Origin: an archaeon
GTDB taxonomy: Archaea > EX4484-52 > WAPT01
Assembly: GCA_029258795.1 (NCBI GenBank)
Contig: JAPDKB010000004.1
Location: 1-64,000 of the forward strand
Direction of reading: 5' to 3'
Length of the DNA stretch: 64,000 nt
The position numbers and the translations under genes are program-made. Below, in pieces: positions 40,719 to 50,544 of this stretch (position 1 is the stretch's first letter; each line of letters starts with the position of its first letter). The notes beneath the pieces were generated by a model. The model did not search any database. It saw only the letters and a list, made by a program, of their open reading frames with translations, and was not told the DNA's origin.

Positions 40719-41807
40719 TTACCTTGTGATTTCAACATTCTTTATGAACTCGTAAAGCTCCCTTGCTTTCTTGTTCTTTTCGAAGTGCTCTCTTATCGGT
40801 TTTATGAGCTTTTCCAGATGCGCTGCCACAGCCATCTTCAGATCAAGCGGGTGGAGCTTGCCCTCTCTATAATCCCCTTCAACCTCCTCGTACGAGCCAT
40901 AAACAACGTCTCCTCCGAACTTCTCCGGACGCTCAACCTTGAACTCATCAAACGCTCTGAAAATTATGTGCTTGACGTAATCCATAATCGGATTGTCCTC
41001 AACAACCTTTTCAGGACAGTACGCCTTCCTTATCTTTCTCACGATCTCCTCGCAGCTATCATGAACAAATATGGCTGAATCGGGCTTGCTCTTGCTCATT
41101 TTGGAAGAAATTTCCTTATCTATTTTCTTGTTTTCATCATACCCTTCTCCCTCCTTTGGCCCTTCCAGCCCCATCAGGATATGGTGGCTGACAACTACTG
41201 GCTTTTTCCACCCAAGCTTATCAGCCATCTCCCTTGCAAGCATGTTCACTTTCCTCTGATCCATCCCAAGCTGGCATATGTCAACATCAAGATGGAACAC
41301 GTCAGCACACTGCATTGAAGGATAGAATAGGAATGCCGTCGGATTGTTCTCTCTCCCAACTCTTCCCGCCACCGTCAAACATCTCATGCCCCGCTGAATT
41401 GTGTGGTTTTTCGCTATTAAAATAACCTTTTTCCAGTATTCTGGATCATCAAAATGCTCTTTATGCCACACAACATCAACCTTATTCATGTCAACTCCCG
41501 CAGCTTTCCATACCTCCAGAAAGTATTCTCCACACTTCCTTATTTTTTCAATATCTCCTCCCAGCTTGTTGTTTATCCATGCAAAGCTGTCCGCAAGCAA
41601 AAGCTTGAAGTGCACACCCGCCTTCATGAGATCCCTGAGCAGAAGGGGTCGAAAAACACCAACAGGCAGATGCGCTATACCACTCGGCTCAAAACCATCA
41701 TAAGCCACAATCCTATCTTTCGTTTCAACAAGCTCCCTGAGCTCTTTTTCCGTCACAATCTCTTCTCCCACGCCCGCTATGAGCTGGAAGCGCGTCTCCG
41801 CATCCAT
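40719..41807 (-). CDS. tyrS: Tyrosyl-tRNA synthetase, archaeal type
   Basis: A 362-residue class Ic synthetase that charges tRNA-Tyr. The HIGH equivalent is FEPSGIAHLPVGVF near residue 40 and the KMSKS loop is SSKMSKSKPDSAIFVHD near 223. QLGMDQRKVNMLAREMADKL is the tyrosine-binding region. The short archaeal/eukaryotic form lacks the S4 domain. The start at 41807 (MDAETRFQLI) is 26 bases after TATA-like AATTTAAAGTG read on the minus strand; an in-frame start at 41849 would cross that promoter. It converges with the coiled-coil wHTH gene across the repeat array and is divergent from rtcA. Confidence 0.96.
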   Translation of the reverse strand: MDAETRFQLIAGVGEEIVTEKELRELVETKDRIVAYDGFEPSGIAHLPVGVFRPLLLRDLMKAGVHFKLLLADSFAWINNKLGGDIEKIRKCGEYFLEVWKAAGVDMNKVDVVWHKEHFDDPEYWKKVILIAKNHTIQRGMRCLTVAGRVGRENNPTAFLFYPSMQCADVFHLDVDICQLGMDQRKVNMLAREMADKLGWKKPVVVSHHILMGLEGPKEGEGYDENKKIDKEISSKMSKSKPDSAIFVHDSCEEIVRKIRKAYCPEKVVEDNPIMDYVKHIIFRAFDEFKVERPEKFGGDVVYGSYEEVEGDYREGKLHPLDLKMAVAAHLEKLIKPIREHFEKNKKARELYEFIKNVEITR

Positions 41808-41847
41808 AAGGTTATGGTTAAGTACTTTACACTTTAAATTTGTTGTC

Positions 41848-42873
41848 ATGATCGAGATTGACGGGAGTTATGGTGAGGGCGGAGGCCAGATAGTTCGGGC
41901 TGCCATGGCTTATTCCTGCCTTACGGGCCAGCCCACAAGAATATTTAACATACGGGCTAAGCGTTCCAATCCCGGGTTAAGGAAGCAACACGCAACAGCG
42001 ATAAAAGTGCTCGCAAATTTATTCAAGGCGGAGGTTGAGGGAGTAAGCGTTGGAAGCAAGGAGGTGACTTTCAAACCCGGGAGTGAGGTGAGGAGTGGTA
42101 ACTTCACTTTTGAAATAGGTAGTGCGGGCTCAATAACTCTGGTTCTTCAGAGCGTTACCTTCGCTTTGATAGGAAGAAAGTGCAAAATAACTCTCACAAT
42201 CAAGGGAGGTACAGATGTGCCCTTCTCCCCAACCTTTGATTATTTCAAGCACTGCTATCTAGCATTACTCTCACGTTTTGGGTACGAGGCAAGCGCTGAA
42301 GTGGCGAGGCGCGGCTATTATCCGGAAGGCGGAGGGGAAGTGAAGTTCACGTTTAGGAAGCATGAACCCCAGCCAATATTGATGAACGATTGTGAAGAAG
42401 ATTTAAAGGTATTCCGCGTGCTCGCTTCCGCTTCCAGCAACCTGCAGAAAGGCAGAGTATGTGAGAGAACGATAAATTCCGCTATTCACCACATCCTGAA
42501 GAACTTTGGAGAGGTGAAGGTTGAGACATGCAGACACTACTCTCAAACCCGATCCACTGGAGCAGCACTTTGTATAGTCGGTTCCGGCGGGGAAAGAATG
42601 ATCGGCGTTGATTTGCTCGGGAAGAGAGGTCTCCCCTCAGAAGAAATCGGGAAGAGGTGTGTTGAACTCATAAAAAATGAAAGTAAAAGTGGGGCATGTG
42701 TGGATTTTCATCTTGCTGACCATCTGGTTCCTTTTCTAGCAACTTGTGGTGGAGAAATAAAAACTTCTCATATAACGGAGCACACCAAGACGATGGTCTG
42801 GCTTGCCAACAGATTCATGGATGGATGCTTGAAAATAGAGGGGAACTTGATAAAATCATTAAATAAGGGTTAG
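41848..42873 (+). CDS. rtcA: RNA 3'-terminal phosphate cyclase
   Basis: A 341-residue RtcA that turns RNA 3'-phosphates into 2',3'-cyclic phosphates using ATP through a covalent AMP-histidine. Family motifs are IDGSYGEGGGQIVRAAMAYS at residues 4-23, KRSNPGLRKQHATAIK near 40, FEIGSAGSITLVLQ near 90, KGGTDVPFSPTFDY, and the adenylated histidine in KTSHITEHTKTMVWLANRF near 310. Length is standard. The start at 41848 follows the divergent tyrS promoter; an in-frame start at 41779 would lie inside tyrS. Partner RtcB is not in this window. Confidence 0.95.
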   Translation: MIEIDGSYGEGGGQIVRAAMAYSCLTGQPTRIFNIRAKRSNPGLRKQHATAIKVLANLFKAEVEGVSVGSKEVTFKPGSEVRSGNFTFEIGSAGSITLVLQSVTFALIGRKCKITLTIKGGTDVPFSPTFDYFKHCYLALLSRFGYEASAEVARRGYYPEGGGEVKFTFRKHEPQPILMNDCEEDLKVFRVLASASSNLQKGRVCERTINSAIHHILKNFGEVKVETCRHYSQTRSTGAALCIVGSGGERMIGVDLLGKRGLPSEEIGKRCVELIKNESKSGACVDFHLADHLVPFLATCGGEIKTSHITEHTKTMVWLANRFMDGCLKIEGNLIKSLNKG

Positions 42874-42889
42874 CATCAAAATTAAGAAC

Positions 42890-45800
42890 ATGAGGTTAAG
42901 AATGATCTTGCTTTTCACAGTAAGTATCCTCATGCTTTTTATTTGGTCACAGGCATCTCTGGCTATCAACCCAACCCTAATTAAATCACTATCGTCCAAT
43001 CCCAAAGTACATGGTTTGGAGAATCTGGATGTGCTGATGAAAGCCATCTCCAATAATCACAGAAAAGCTAACGGAATTCCCCTCATTCTTAAATTGAATG
43101 GCAACGTGGATGAAAACCTCCTGAAAAGAAAGGGAATAATCGTGAAGAGACGCATACCAAAATTGAATGTTCTGATTGTTGAGGCACCACCAGAAGCATT
43201 GGAATACCTCACATCACTACCTGAAATAAACGCGGTCCGCATACCACGACAGATACCTCTCACCTTACACGAGAGCGTGCCTTTAATTCGGGCCGACAAA
43301 TTATGGAACGTCCAACTAAACGGAATGAATCTAACGGGAAAAGGAATTACCGTCTGTGTTATTGATAGCGGTATTGATTACACACATCCTGCTCTCAGCA
43401 ATTGCACCACAGCATATCAGCCGGAAAATGATAGCGTAACCGTTGTGCCATATACCCTTAACATAACCCCAACAGCCACGCCCTTAATTCAAAATCACAC
43501 AATCGAAATAGAGAATTTCTCCGCATACTCCATTCACATAAAGGAGCTGCATCTTGGTTGGGATGACTATCTCTACATCTATGATGAGAACGGCACAGTT
43601 GTTCGGGAATATAACTGGGAAGACGATGTGGATGTTTGGACTCCACCAATAACAGGCAGGAACGTGACGGTGGGGGTGGTGATAAACGATAGCGATTCCA
43701 GCGTTTACATAGATATGGTGGCCAACGGCACAATGATCCCCAACATAAGCGTATGTCCAAGAATCGTTGCGGGTTACGATTTCGTTAATGACGACCCATT
43801 ACCCTATGATGATGTCGATCACGGAACCATGGTGGCAGGAATAATAGGGGCTAACGGCACGATAAAAGGTGTTGCTCCTGACGTCAATTTTGTGATAATA
43901 AAGGCTTGTTATCCTTTTCTATGGCTGGGGGTGTGCGATGAAGCAGCCATCATAAATGGAATATATTATTGTGTTGAAAACGCAACAAAGTATAACATCT
44001 CGGTCATTTCCATGAGTTTGGGGGGAGGATCTTTCTCAACTTATTGTGATGATTACAGCGAGGAGATGACTCAAGCCATAAGAGATGCGTTAAAAAACAA
44101 CATAACTGTGGTTGTTGCTGCAGGAAATGATGGGTATGCTACCAACATTTCTCATCCTGCATGCATCAACGGCACAATTCCTGTAGGGGCAACAACGAAA
44201 ACTGACGAGATAGCTTATTTTTCCTCCAGATCTCCAAACTTCGAATACTTTGTTTTTGCCCCAGGACAGGACATTTTAACCACAACCCCTACCTATCACA
44301 CAACAGGTTATTATGGAAAGGGAGACGGAACTTCCTTTGCAACTCCACACGTGAGTGGTGTCGTTGCTCTAATGTATCAGTTTTACCGTCTGCTTTACTC
44401 AACCTTACCCACCCCACAATTAATTAGGAGAAAGCTCGTTGAGACGGGCGTGCCAATAATGGATAGTGCTACCTCACACGTTTATCCAAGGGTGGACGCA
44501 TACGCAGCGGTCATGTCACTAGACACAATACCACCAACAGTGTCAATCATAGAACCACCAAAAGATATTGTTACAAACAACACCAATCTAACGTTTTTTG
44601 TGAAGCTAACGGATAATTTTGCGCTGAAAAATGCCTCCGCACACTTACTCTTCAACGGAACCCGCACCGAGCTTAAGAACTGGAATTTTGAGGAGAACAT
44701 CAACAGCACGACCATAAATTTTACTGTGGAGTTTACATCTGATGGAACACGCATAATCAACGTGTCAGCGTGTGACTATTCTTCCTGCACATCTTCATTA
44801 CGCACAGTGGTGGTGGACACAACACCTCCAGCAATACATCTCAACATGTCTAATGGCACTACCATCAACACCTCGACTGTGGTTGTCAGCGTTAAATGCA
44901 CGGATTTAACCCCCATAACCAGTATGGAATACTGTCTGGATGAATACTGCACACCGTTAACCTGTACCAACGGAAACGCGCAATTCGTCCTTAACAATCT
45001 AACAGACGGGAATCACCAGCTTGTCATGCGCGCGGAAGACTTTATAGGGAACAGCAACACGATCAACATAACCTTCAGGGTTAAGGTACCTCCCTACATT
45101 CTTGTTTACATTAATGAGAGCGAAAGCATCATACCAACCAATAACGTTTCAGTGTTCATTGAGGGTTCAGACAACACAGAAATCAAAGATATGGTTTTGG
45201 TTGTGGATAACAGCACGTATGAACACATTTTAATTAACGCAAGCAGCGTGAATTTAAATTACACTTTTTCATTGCCGGATGGAGGGCACAACATAACCGT
45301 GTGTGTTAATGACAGCGTGAATTTGTCTAGCTGTTCATTTTTAGAGGTGAAGGTGGATGGCAATCCCCCAGTTATCTTGCTCGTGTCTCCTCAGAACACC
45401 ACTTACACCAACTCAACCGCCATCCCACTACAATTCCAAGTTAGCGACCGACCATTTAACATCATAAACTGCAATTCAACCATCGAAAGATTCAATGGAA
45501 GTGGTTGGGTCGTGCAACACAAATTTTCCTTGAGCTCAAATGAAACGCCAATAAATTATAGCGATACCTTAACGATGGGTGATGGCATCTTTAACCTCAC
45601 AATAAGTTGTGTGGATCCCGCAACACACATTACCTCCATCAAAGCCAACTTCACCATCGACACCCTTCCTCCATCGATCAGCATCTCCTGGAAGAAAGGA
45701 AATTTGGTGGAGCACACACTGTACTTGAATGAGAGTGAACTTGAGTTTAACTTGAGCGTTAACGATCATGGTACTGGCATTAAAGAAGTAGAGATTGTTA

Positions 45801-47038
45801 AACTTGCTGGAAATTCAACGGAAGCAATAATCAACGACACATATCACAATTTAACCACGGAGAAGCGTTACAATTTATCTTTGATGGTGGAGCAGGAAAA
45901 CACAAGTTTAACGGTGGTTGTGAAGGATAGCATCAGATCCGTGAACGAGAGCTTTTACATCGTAACGGATACTTTGCCCCCACAAATCGTTATGCTTAGT
46001 GTGCCCTCAAAAGTTGCTTTAAATTCGGATATAGAAAGGCTGGCAACATGTGAGGCAGAAGATAACGAAACAGGTATATTTTTGGTTGAGATTTATGGAG
46101 ATACAACCACTACAGGCAACAAAACATTGGTGTGCTGTGCTTACGATTACGCCCTAAACCGCGTGTGTAACGAAACCTATTATTACGTTTATGCACCTAA
46201 ACCCAAAAAATCCAGTTCAACCACCCTCACCACGAGCTCCACTACCACAACCATTCAGATTGTTGAAGAGGAAGAGGAAAAGGAGGAGGTTCTGATTTTG
46301 GAAGATGCAGTTGTCATTGACATTTCAACAAAAGGAAGTGAAAAGGAAATCGATCTTTCGAATCAATCAATCCTGCCGTTCATCAAAAAATTAAGAGTGA
46401 AATCAGAAAAAGGAGTTGAACTCGAGATAGCTCCTGTGCAAGTTCAAAACGAAAGTGTGATTGAGGCTTTTGTTATCAACGCTTCCGGTTCTTCCGAGAT
46501 AACAAGTATCAATCTAACACTCTCTCTTCAAGAACTTCTTGAAGAGGGGGGAGATGTTATAATAGTTGTGAATGAGAAGGAAAATCACAAGGAATTGAAT
46601 GTTGATGCTGACACGCATTCAACAGTAGGTCTGGAAGTTGTTCCTCCAGCCACCATCACCATCCTCAAGAAAAAAACCACACAACTCACATATTATGGAG
46701 AGGAAGTGCAACCCGTGGAAGAGCAGTCCGAGATAAAAACAACCCAAACCAGACCCGATGATGAGGAACAACAACCCTCCAATTCCATTCTCTGGCTGTT
46801 AATGTTGGTTTGTTTTGTTTCCACACTTGTTCTTATAAAATTGTGGTCGCGCCATCTGAAAGAAAAACAGAAAAAACAGATTATTCGTGATATGGAAAGG
46901 ATCAACCTCCTTCGTGCAAAGATGGAGGAATTGCTGAGCTCGAAAGATATAGCTGAGGAGGATCGTAAAAGACTGGAGAGTTTAAGGAATGAAACAGAGA
47001 AGTTGTACAAATTCATGAAAAAGTCATTAGATAAATGA
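42890..47038 (+). CDS. Large membrane-anchored subtilisin-like serine protease
   Basis: A 1382-residue secreted S8 protease. Residues 1-25 form a signal peptide (MILLFTVSILMLFIWSQASL). A propeptide follows, then the catalytic triad D159 (VCVIDSGIDYTHPAL), H311 (DHGTMVAGIIG) and S482 (DGTSFATPHVSGV), with oxyanion N413. About 150 residues separate D and H because a beta-rich, CUB-like domain is inserted (about 183-287, HIKELHLGWDDYLYIYDENG). Several Ig-like repeats with VDTTPP/IDTLPP starts span about 540-1090. A Ser/Thr-Glu linker precedes further domains, then a transmembrane helix near 1300 and a 60-residue charged cytoplasmic coiled coil. Many N-glycosylation sequons are present. Confidence 0.9.
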   Translation: MRLRMILLFTVSILMLFIWSQASLAINPTLIKSLSSNPKVHGLENLDVLMKAISNNHRKANGIPLILKLNGNVDENLLKRKGIIVKRRIPKLNVLIVEAPPEALEYLTSLPEINAVRIPRQIPLTLHESVPLIRADKLWNVQLNGMNLTGKGITVCVIDSGIDYTHPALSNCTTAYQPENDSVTVVPYTLNITPTATPLIQNHTIEIENFSAYSIHIKELHLGWDDYLYIYDENGTVVREYNWEDDVDVWTPPITGRNVTVGVVINDSDSSVYIDMVANGTMIPNISVCPRIVAGYDFVNDDPLPYDDVDHGTMVAGIIGANGTIKGVAPDVNFVIIKACYPFLWLGVCDEAAIINGIYYCVENATKYNISVISMSLGGGSFSTYCDDYSEEMTQAIRDALKNNITVVVAAGNDGYATNISHPACINGTIPVGATTKTDEIAYFSSRSPNFEYFVFAPGQDILTTTPTYHTTGYYGKGDGTSFATPHVSGVVALMYQFYRLLYSTLPTPQLIRRKLVETGVPIMDSATSHVYPRVDAYAAVMSLDTIPPTVSIIEPPKDIVTNNTNLTFFVKLTDNFALKNASAHLLFNGTRTELKNWNFEENINSTTINFTVEFTSDGTRIINVSACDYSSCTSSLRTVVVDTTPPAIHLNMSNGTTINTSTVVVSVKCTDLTPITSMEYCLDEYCTPLTCTNGNAQFVLNNLTDGNHQLVMRAEDFIGNSNTINITFRVKVPPYILVYINESESIIPTNNVSVFIEGSDNTEIKDMVLVVDNSTYEHILINASSVNLNYTFSLPDGGHNITVCVNDSVNLSSCSFLEVKVDGNPPVILLVSPQNTTYTNSTAIPLQFQVSDRPFNIINCNSTIERFNGSGWVVQHKFSLSSNETPINYSDTLTMGDGIFNLTISCVDPATHITSIKANFTIDTLPPSISISWKKGNLVEHTLYLNESELEFNLSVNDHGTGIKEVEIVKLAGNSTEAIINDTYHNLTTEKRYNLSLMVEQENTSLTVVVKDSIRSVNESFYIVTDTLPPQIVMLSVPSKVALNSDIERLATCEAEDNETGIFLVEIYGDTTTTGNKTLVCCAYDYALNRVCNETYYYVYAPKPKKSSSTTLTTSSTTTTIQIVEEEEEKEEVLILEDAVVIDISTKGSEKEIDLSNQSILPFIKKLRVKSEKGVELEIAPVQVQNESVIEAFVINASGSSEITSINLTLSLQELLEEGGDVIIVVNEKENHKELNVDADTHSTVGLEVVPPATITILKKKTTQLTYYGEEVQPVEEQSEIKTTQTRPDDEEQQPSNSILWLLMLVCFVSTLVLIKLWSRHLKEKQKKQIIRDMERINLLRAKMEELLSSKDIAEEDRKRLESLRNETEKLYKFMKKSLDK

Positions 47039-47992
47039 ATCCAGTATCACTTCACCTATTTCCTTTGTGGACTGAGAAATTCTGCTCAAATTTTCCGTTA
47101 TGTTGGCTATGTCAGATCTAATGTCCGCTGGCACAACACTTAAATTTTCTCTCAGGTTTTCCAGATCAACTTTGGAATATCTTGTGCTTTCATCCACAAC
47201 ATAGTTGGCAAGGTTTCTGTCGTTTTCGCCAAGGGCAAGCGGAATTTTCTTTATTATCTCCGCCAACCTGTTGAGCGGTTGTTGCAGAAGATGGGAGAGT
47301 TCCGCCTTTTCCATAATCTGTATGGTGTGGGTGGCTATGCTCTCAAGACAATCTCCAACACTTTCCAGTTTTTGCAGAACAGAACTGTAACCAAACAGTT
47401 TGATGAATGTTCTCATGCTCGGAAAGCTCTCATATCCCTTGATATTTAGCTGTCTTCTCGCCAAAAGAACCATTTTATCCAGATCATCATCCCGTTGGAC
47501 AACATCTCGTAAGAGAGATGCGTCATTCTTTATTATCGCTTCAATGAGGGAAGATATCATCCAGAGAATGGATGCGCAACACCTAGAGATCATATCCTCA
47601 AGATTCATTTTTTCTGGCCCGACCATAACCTTTATGATCAGCTTATTATTTTCCTCCAGCAGATCTATCCCGAAAAGTATGGACTCCACACTGCTCTTGA
47701 TCTTTTTCAGCACATCCCACGAATCAAGGCCGGTAACCTCTATTTTATCGTATCCTTGAACGTATTTCGCAACTATTTCCCTTACCACCCATTCCACATT
47801 TCTGTCAAATTTAACAAAACACTCCCTCACCATCTTTCTGTCCTTTCTAACAACAACATGCTCGCTTTCTGGCGTGTAGTTTACCACCAACATGTCCCCA
47901 TTCTTTATTCCATGGCTATCCACCCATTCTTTTGGAAGAGAAACGACCAGTGTTGTTCTTCCAAGCTTCTGCACCTTTCTTCTTTCCTCCAT
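47027..47992 (-). CDS. AbrB-PhoU phosphate uptake regulator
   Basis: A 321-residue archaeal regulator with an N-terminal SpoVT/AbrB DNA-binding domain (MEERRKVQKLGRTTLVVSLP, then KEWVDSHGIKNGDMLVV) and two PhoU-like helical repeats (about 100-321; ISRCCASILWMISSLIEAII, SVLQKLESVGDCLESIATHT). Such fusions are predicted to link phosphate status to transcription. No phosphate transporter genes are nearby. The ATG at 47992 follows AGGGG; an upstream in-frame start would run into a palindromic operator candidate. The 3' end overlaps the protease gene by 12 bases. Confidence 0.9.
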   Translation of the reverse strand: MEERRKVQKLGRTTLVVSLPKEWVDSHGIKNGDMLVVNYTPESEHVVVRKDRKMVRECFVKFDRNVEWVVREIVAKYVQGYDKIEVTGLDSWDVLKKIKSSVESILFGIDLLEENNKLIIKVMVGPEKMNLEDMISRCCASILWMISSLIEAIIKNDASLLRDVVQRDDDLDKMVLLARRQLNIKGYESFPSMRTFIKLFGYSSVLQKLESVGDCLESIATHTIQIMEKAELSHLLQQPLNRLAEIIKKIPLALGENDRNLANYVVDESTRYSKVDLENLRENLSVVPADIRSDIANITENLSRISQSTKEIGEVILDSFI

Positions 47993-48003
47993 ACTACCCC
48001 TTC

Positions 48004-48023
48004 GGTATATGTTTGTATATACC
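48004..48023. promoter_or_regulatory. Perfect inverted repeat covering the AbrB-PhoU promoter
   Basis: GGTATAT (48004-48010) and ATATACC (48017-48023) form a perfect 7-bp inverted repeat around a 6-bp spacer. It lies 12-31 bases before the AbrB-PhoU start and overlaps its only TATA-like element (TATATAC read on the minus strand). AbrB-type domains bind A+T-rich palindromes, so autoregulation is likely; this is an inference. The A-ATPase operon promoter (CTTTAAATATTTAAC, 48037-48051) starts 14 bases further on. Confidence 0.5.
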
Positions 48024-48097
48024 ACTCTTAATTAACTTTAAATATTTAACTTGGATTAGTGATTTTGTCTTTCCACCCCGTTCTTTGGTGATTTGTG

Positions 48098-48415
48098 ATG
48101 GAGGACACGATAGTTAAGATAAAGGAAGCCGAGGAGAAGGCAAAACAAATCATCGAAAATGCGGAGAAGAAGAAGGAAAAAATAATTCTTGAAGCCAGAG
48201 AAAAGGCGGAAATGCTGTTGGTCGAGACCCAAGAAAGATTGAAAAAGGAGAGAGAGCAGGAATTAAAAAAACTTGAAAGAAAATTGAAGAATAAAAAACA
48301 GAAGTTGCTGAAAGAAGCGGAAAAACAGGCAGAAGCGCTACGCAAAACATACGAAGCACAGAAGGGAAGGCTGGTTAAAAAGGCGGTCGAGCACTTTCTA
48401 AAGGTTTATGCGTGA
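48098..48415 (+). CDS. ahaH: A-type ATP synthase subunit H
   Basis: A 105-residue, almost wholly helical Lys/Glu protein (MEDTIVKIKEAEEKAKQIIE), the peripheral-stalk subunit H that pairs with subunit E to hold the A1 head to the membrane subunit I. Length and first place in the operon match Methanosarcina and Thermococcus. GGTGAT precedes the ATG by about five bases. TATA-like CTTTAAATATTTAAC at 48037-48051 gives a leader of roughly 25-30 bases and should drive the whole nine-gene operon. Confidence 0.9.
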   Translation: MEDTIVKIKEAEEKAKQIIENAEKKKEKIILEAREKAEMLLVETQERLKKEREQELKKLERKLKNKKQKLLKEAEKQAEALRKTYEAQKGRLVKKAVEHFLKVYA

Positions 48416-48421
48416 AGGGCC

Positions 48422-50290
48422 ATGCTCAGAACAGAAAGAATGTACAAGCTGACGGTTATAGGAGCGAAAAAGTATTTGGAAGAGGTAGTGGATGCTCTAT
48501 ATGATCTTGGAGCGGTGCATATAAAAGAATATGAAAAAAGTGATGAGTTCTTCGACATAGGAAAGCCGTTTGAGAAATCGGAAAGAATCTCCAAACTTTT
48601 AATGAAGGTAAGAGCAATACTATCCTTACTCCCCAAAGATGTTGAGGTGGATGGAAAGCGGGCTGGCAGCTTCAAAAAATTTGATGAGCTGGAAGCTTGG
48701 TGTATCGAAATCCATGAAAAATTGGAAAAACTGCATGATGCTCTGAGAAAATATACCGAGACACAAGAAAAACTAAAAACAAAAGCGGAGCATCTCAAAA
48801 TGCTTGAGAAGCTCAACCTCAAACCAGAACTGCTGACAGAATATTCCACAATTCAGTGGAAAATCATTTTGACAAAGAATGATGATTTGGTTAAGAAGTT
48901 GGAATCGAAAGCCAAGGATGTGTGTGAATTTCGCGTTGCTGAGTATGATGGAGGGAAATTGATTGCTGTGTTTTATAGAAAGGATGCGGAGAAAAAAGTG
49001 AATGAGATCATGAGTAATTATGAACATGCAGTCGTTGAACTTAAAGAGCTGGAAGGGATGGAAGGCTCACCCACCATCCTGAAAAAAGAGGTCGAAAAAG
49101 AGCTCGTAAAGGTGGAGAAGGAGATTGAAAAGCTTCAGGAAAAAATAAAAGAGATTGCAAAAAGGGTAAAGCCAATTCTCCTCTACTGGCAGGAGGTTCT
49201 GGAGGAGGAAGCTGAGAAAGCTGAAGCCCCGCTAAAATTTGCCACAAGCCCCAACGTCTTCATGCTCAAGGGATGGGTTCCGAAGAAAAATGCGGAAAAG
49301 GTCAAGAAAACGCTGGAAAAAATAACCAACAAAACCATCTATCTGAAGTTTGAAGAGGTGGATGAGAAGAAAGAAAATGCTCCTGTCAAATTCGCTCATC
49401 CCAAAGGTGTGGATAATTTCCAGTACTTCATGGAAATGTATTCCCTGCCAAGATACAGCGAGATAGACCCAACACTCTTTGTTGCGCTCACATTCCCCGT
49501 CTATTTTGGCTTCATTCTGGGTGATGTTGGATACGGACTTACGAGCTTGATAGCGTTCCTCCTTCTCCGTCAAAAGTTCCCGAATCTGAAAAAGCTCATG
49601 AACATATTCATTTTCAGCGCGATAATGACCATAGTGTTTGGATTTGTTTATGGGGAGTTCTTCGGGCTTAATGAGATAGCTGGAATCAAGATGCCTGTGC
49701 TGATTCACAGGGTTCATGAAACAATGGACCTACTTTTAATCTCGGTTGCCATCGGAATAATACACGTTAACTTAGGATTTATTCTGGGCATAATAAACGA
49801 GTGGAAGCTCCACGGATTCAAGAAAGCATTATTTGAAAAAGCGAGCTGGCTGATAATTGAGGGAGGTGTGGTGATGTATTATTTAGCATCAAAGAGCTAC
49901 ATAGCCATTCCAAAAGAAACGGGTATAGCAGTTACGCTTGCAGGCGTTGTCATGCTCGCGAAAGGAGAAGGTATAAAGGGTGTGGTTGAACTCCCCACAC
50001 TGTTGAGTCACACTTTATCATATGCGCGATTGATGGGTGCCGGAATAGCTTCAGCAGGGCTAGCGATGGTGATAGATTCCATAGCTGGGCAGCTGATGGC
50101 AAAAGGTTCCGTGTTCGTTCTTTTTGCTATATTGCTCGTGATAATGGGTCATGTTATGAACATCATGCTTGGCATAATGGAAGGATTTCTCCACTCCCTC
50201 AGGCTTAATTATGTTGAATTTTTCACAAAGTTTTTCATAGGTGGAGGTTTTCCTTACAATCCTTTCGGCAAAAAATCAAAAATGAGGTGA
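48422..50290 (+). CDS. atpI: A-type ATP synthase subunit I (a subunit)
   Basis: The 622-residue membrane stator subunit that forms the ion half-channels. The N-terminal half (about 1-310) is a soluble coiled-coil region that binds the E-H stalks. The C-terminal half has about seven or eight transmembrane helices starting with FVALTFPVYFGFILGDVGYG near 356. The essential arginine should lie in TLLSHTLSYARLMGAGIASA near 528. The end is short (GGGFPYNPFGKKSKMR). Whether the ion is H+ or Na+ is not decided by this subunit. Confidence 0.95.
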   Translation: MLRTERMYKLTVIGAKKYLEEVVDALYDLGAVHIKEYEKSDEFFDIGKPFEKSERISKLLMKVRAILSLLPKDVEVDGKRAGSFKKFDELEAWCIEIHEKLEKLHDALRKYTETQEKLKTKAEHLKMLEKLNLKPELLTEYSTIQWKIILTKNDDLVKKLESKAKDVCEFRVAEYDGGKLIAVFYRKDAEKKVNEIMSNYEHAVVELKELEGMEGSPTILKKEVEKELVKVEKEIEKLQEKIKEIAKRVKPILLYWQEVLEEEAEKAEAPLKFATSPNVFMLKGWVPKKNAEKVKKTLEKITNKTIYLKFEEVDEKKENAPVKFAHPKGVDNFQYFMEMYSLPRYSEIDPTLFVALTFPVYFGFILGDVGYGLTSLIAFLLLRQKFPNLKKLMNIFIFSAIMTIVFGFVYGEFFGLNEIAGIKMPVLIHRVHETMDLLLISVAIGIIHVNLGFILGIINEWKLHGFKKALFEKASWLIIEGGVVMYYLASKSYIAIPKETGIAVTLAGVVMLAKGEGIKGVVELPTLLSHTLSYARLMGAGIASAGLAMVIDSIAGQLMAKGSVFVLFAILLVIMGHVMNIMLGIMEGFLHSLRLNYVEFFTKFFIGGGFPYNPFGKKSKMR

Positions 50291-50296
50291 GGAAAA

Positions 50297-50521
50297 ATGG
50301 CAGGAGATGTTGGCCTGATAGCAATCGGAGCCGGACTGGCTATTGGTTTGGGAGCGATCGGAGCCGGACTCGCTGAAGCATCCATAGGAGCTGCAGCAGT
50401 TGGTGCATTCACAGAAAAAGAGGAGCTCTTTGGAAAGGGTTTGATCATGACAGTGATTCCAGAAACCCTCGTGATATTCGGTATGGTTATAGCCATAATG
50501 CTGATGCAGCTCGCACACTAA
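50297..50521 (+). CDS. atpK: A-type ATP synthase proteolipid subunit K (c ring)
   Basis: A 74-residue two-helix proteolipid: helix 1 DVGLIAIGAGLAIGLGAIGAG and helix 2 GLIMTVIPETLVIFGMVIAI. The ion-carrying glutamate is in IPETLVIFG (about E55). One hairpin per subunit is the common form, not the duplicated or triplicated form of some archaea. The helix 1 pattern AIGAGLAIGLGAIGAGLAEA contains a glutamate but I cannot decide H+ versus Na+ from sight. A GAGG site lies upstream. Confidence 0.95.
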   Translation: MAGDVGLIAIGAGLAIGLGAIGAGLAEASIGAAAVGAFTEKEELFGKGLIMTVIPETLVIFGMVIAIMLMQLAH

Positions 50522-50544
50522 AATCTTATACAAAGAGGTGAAGA

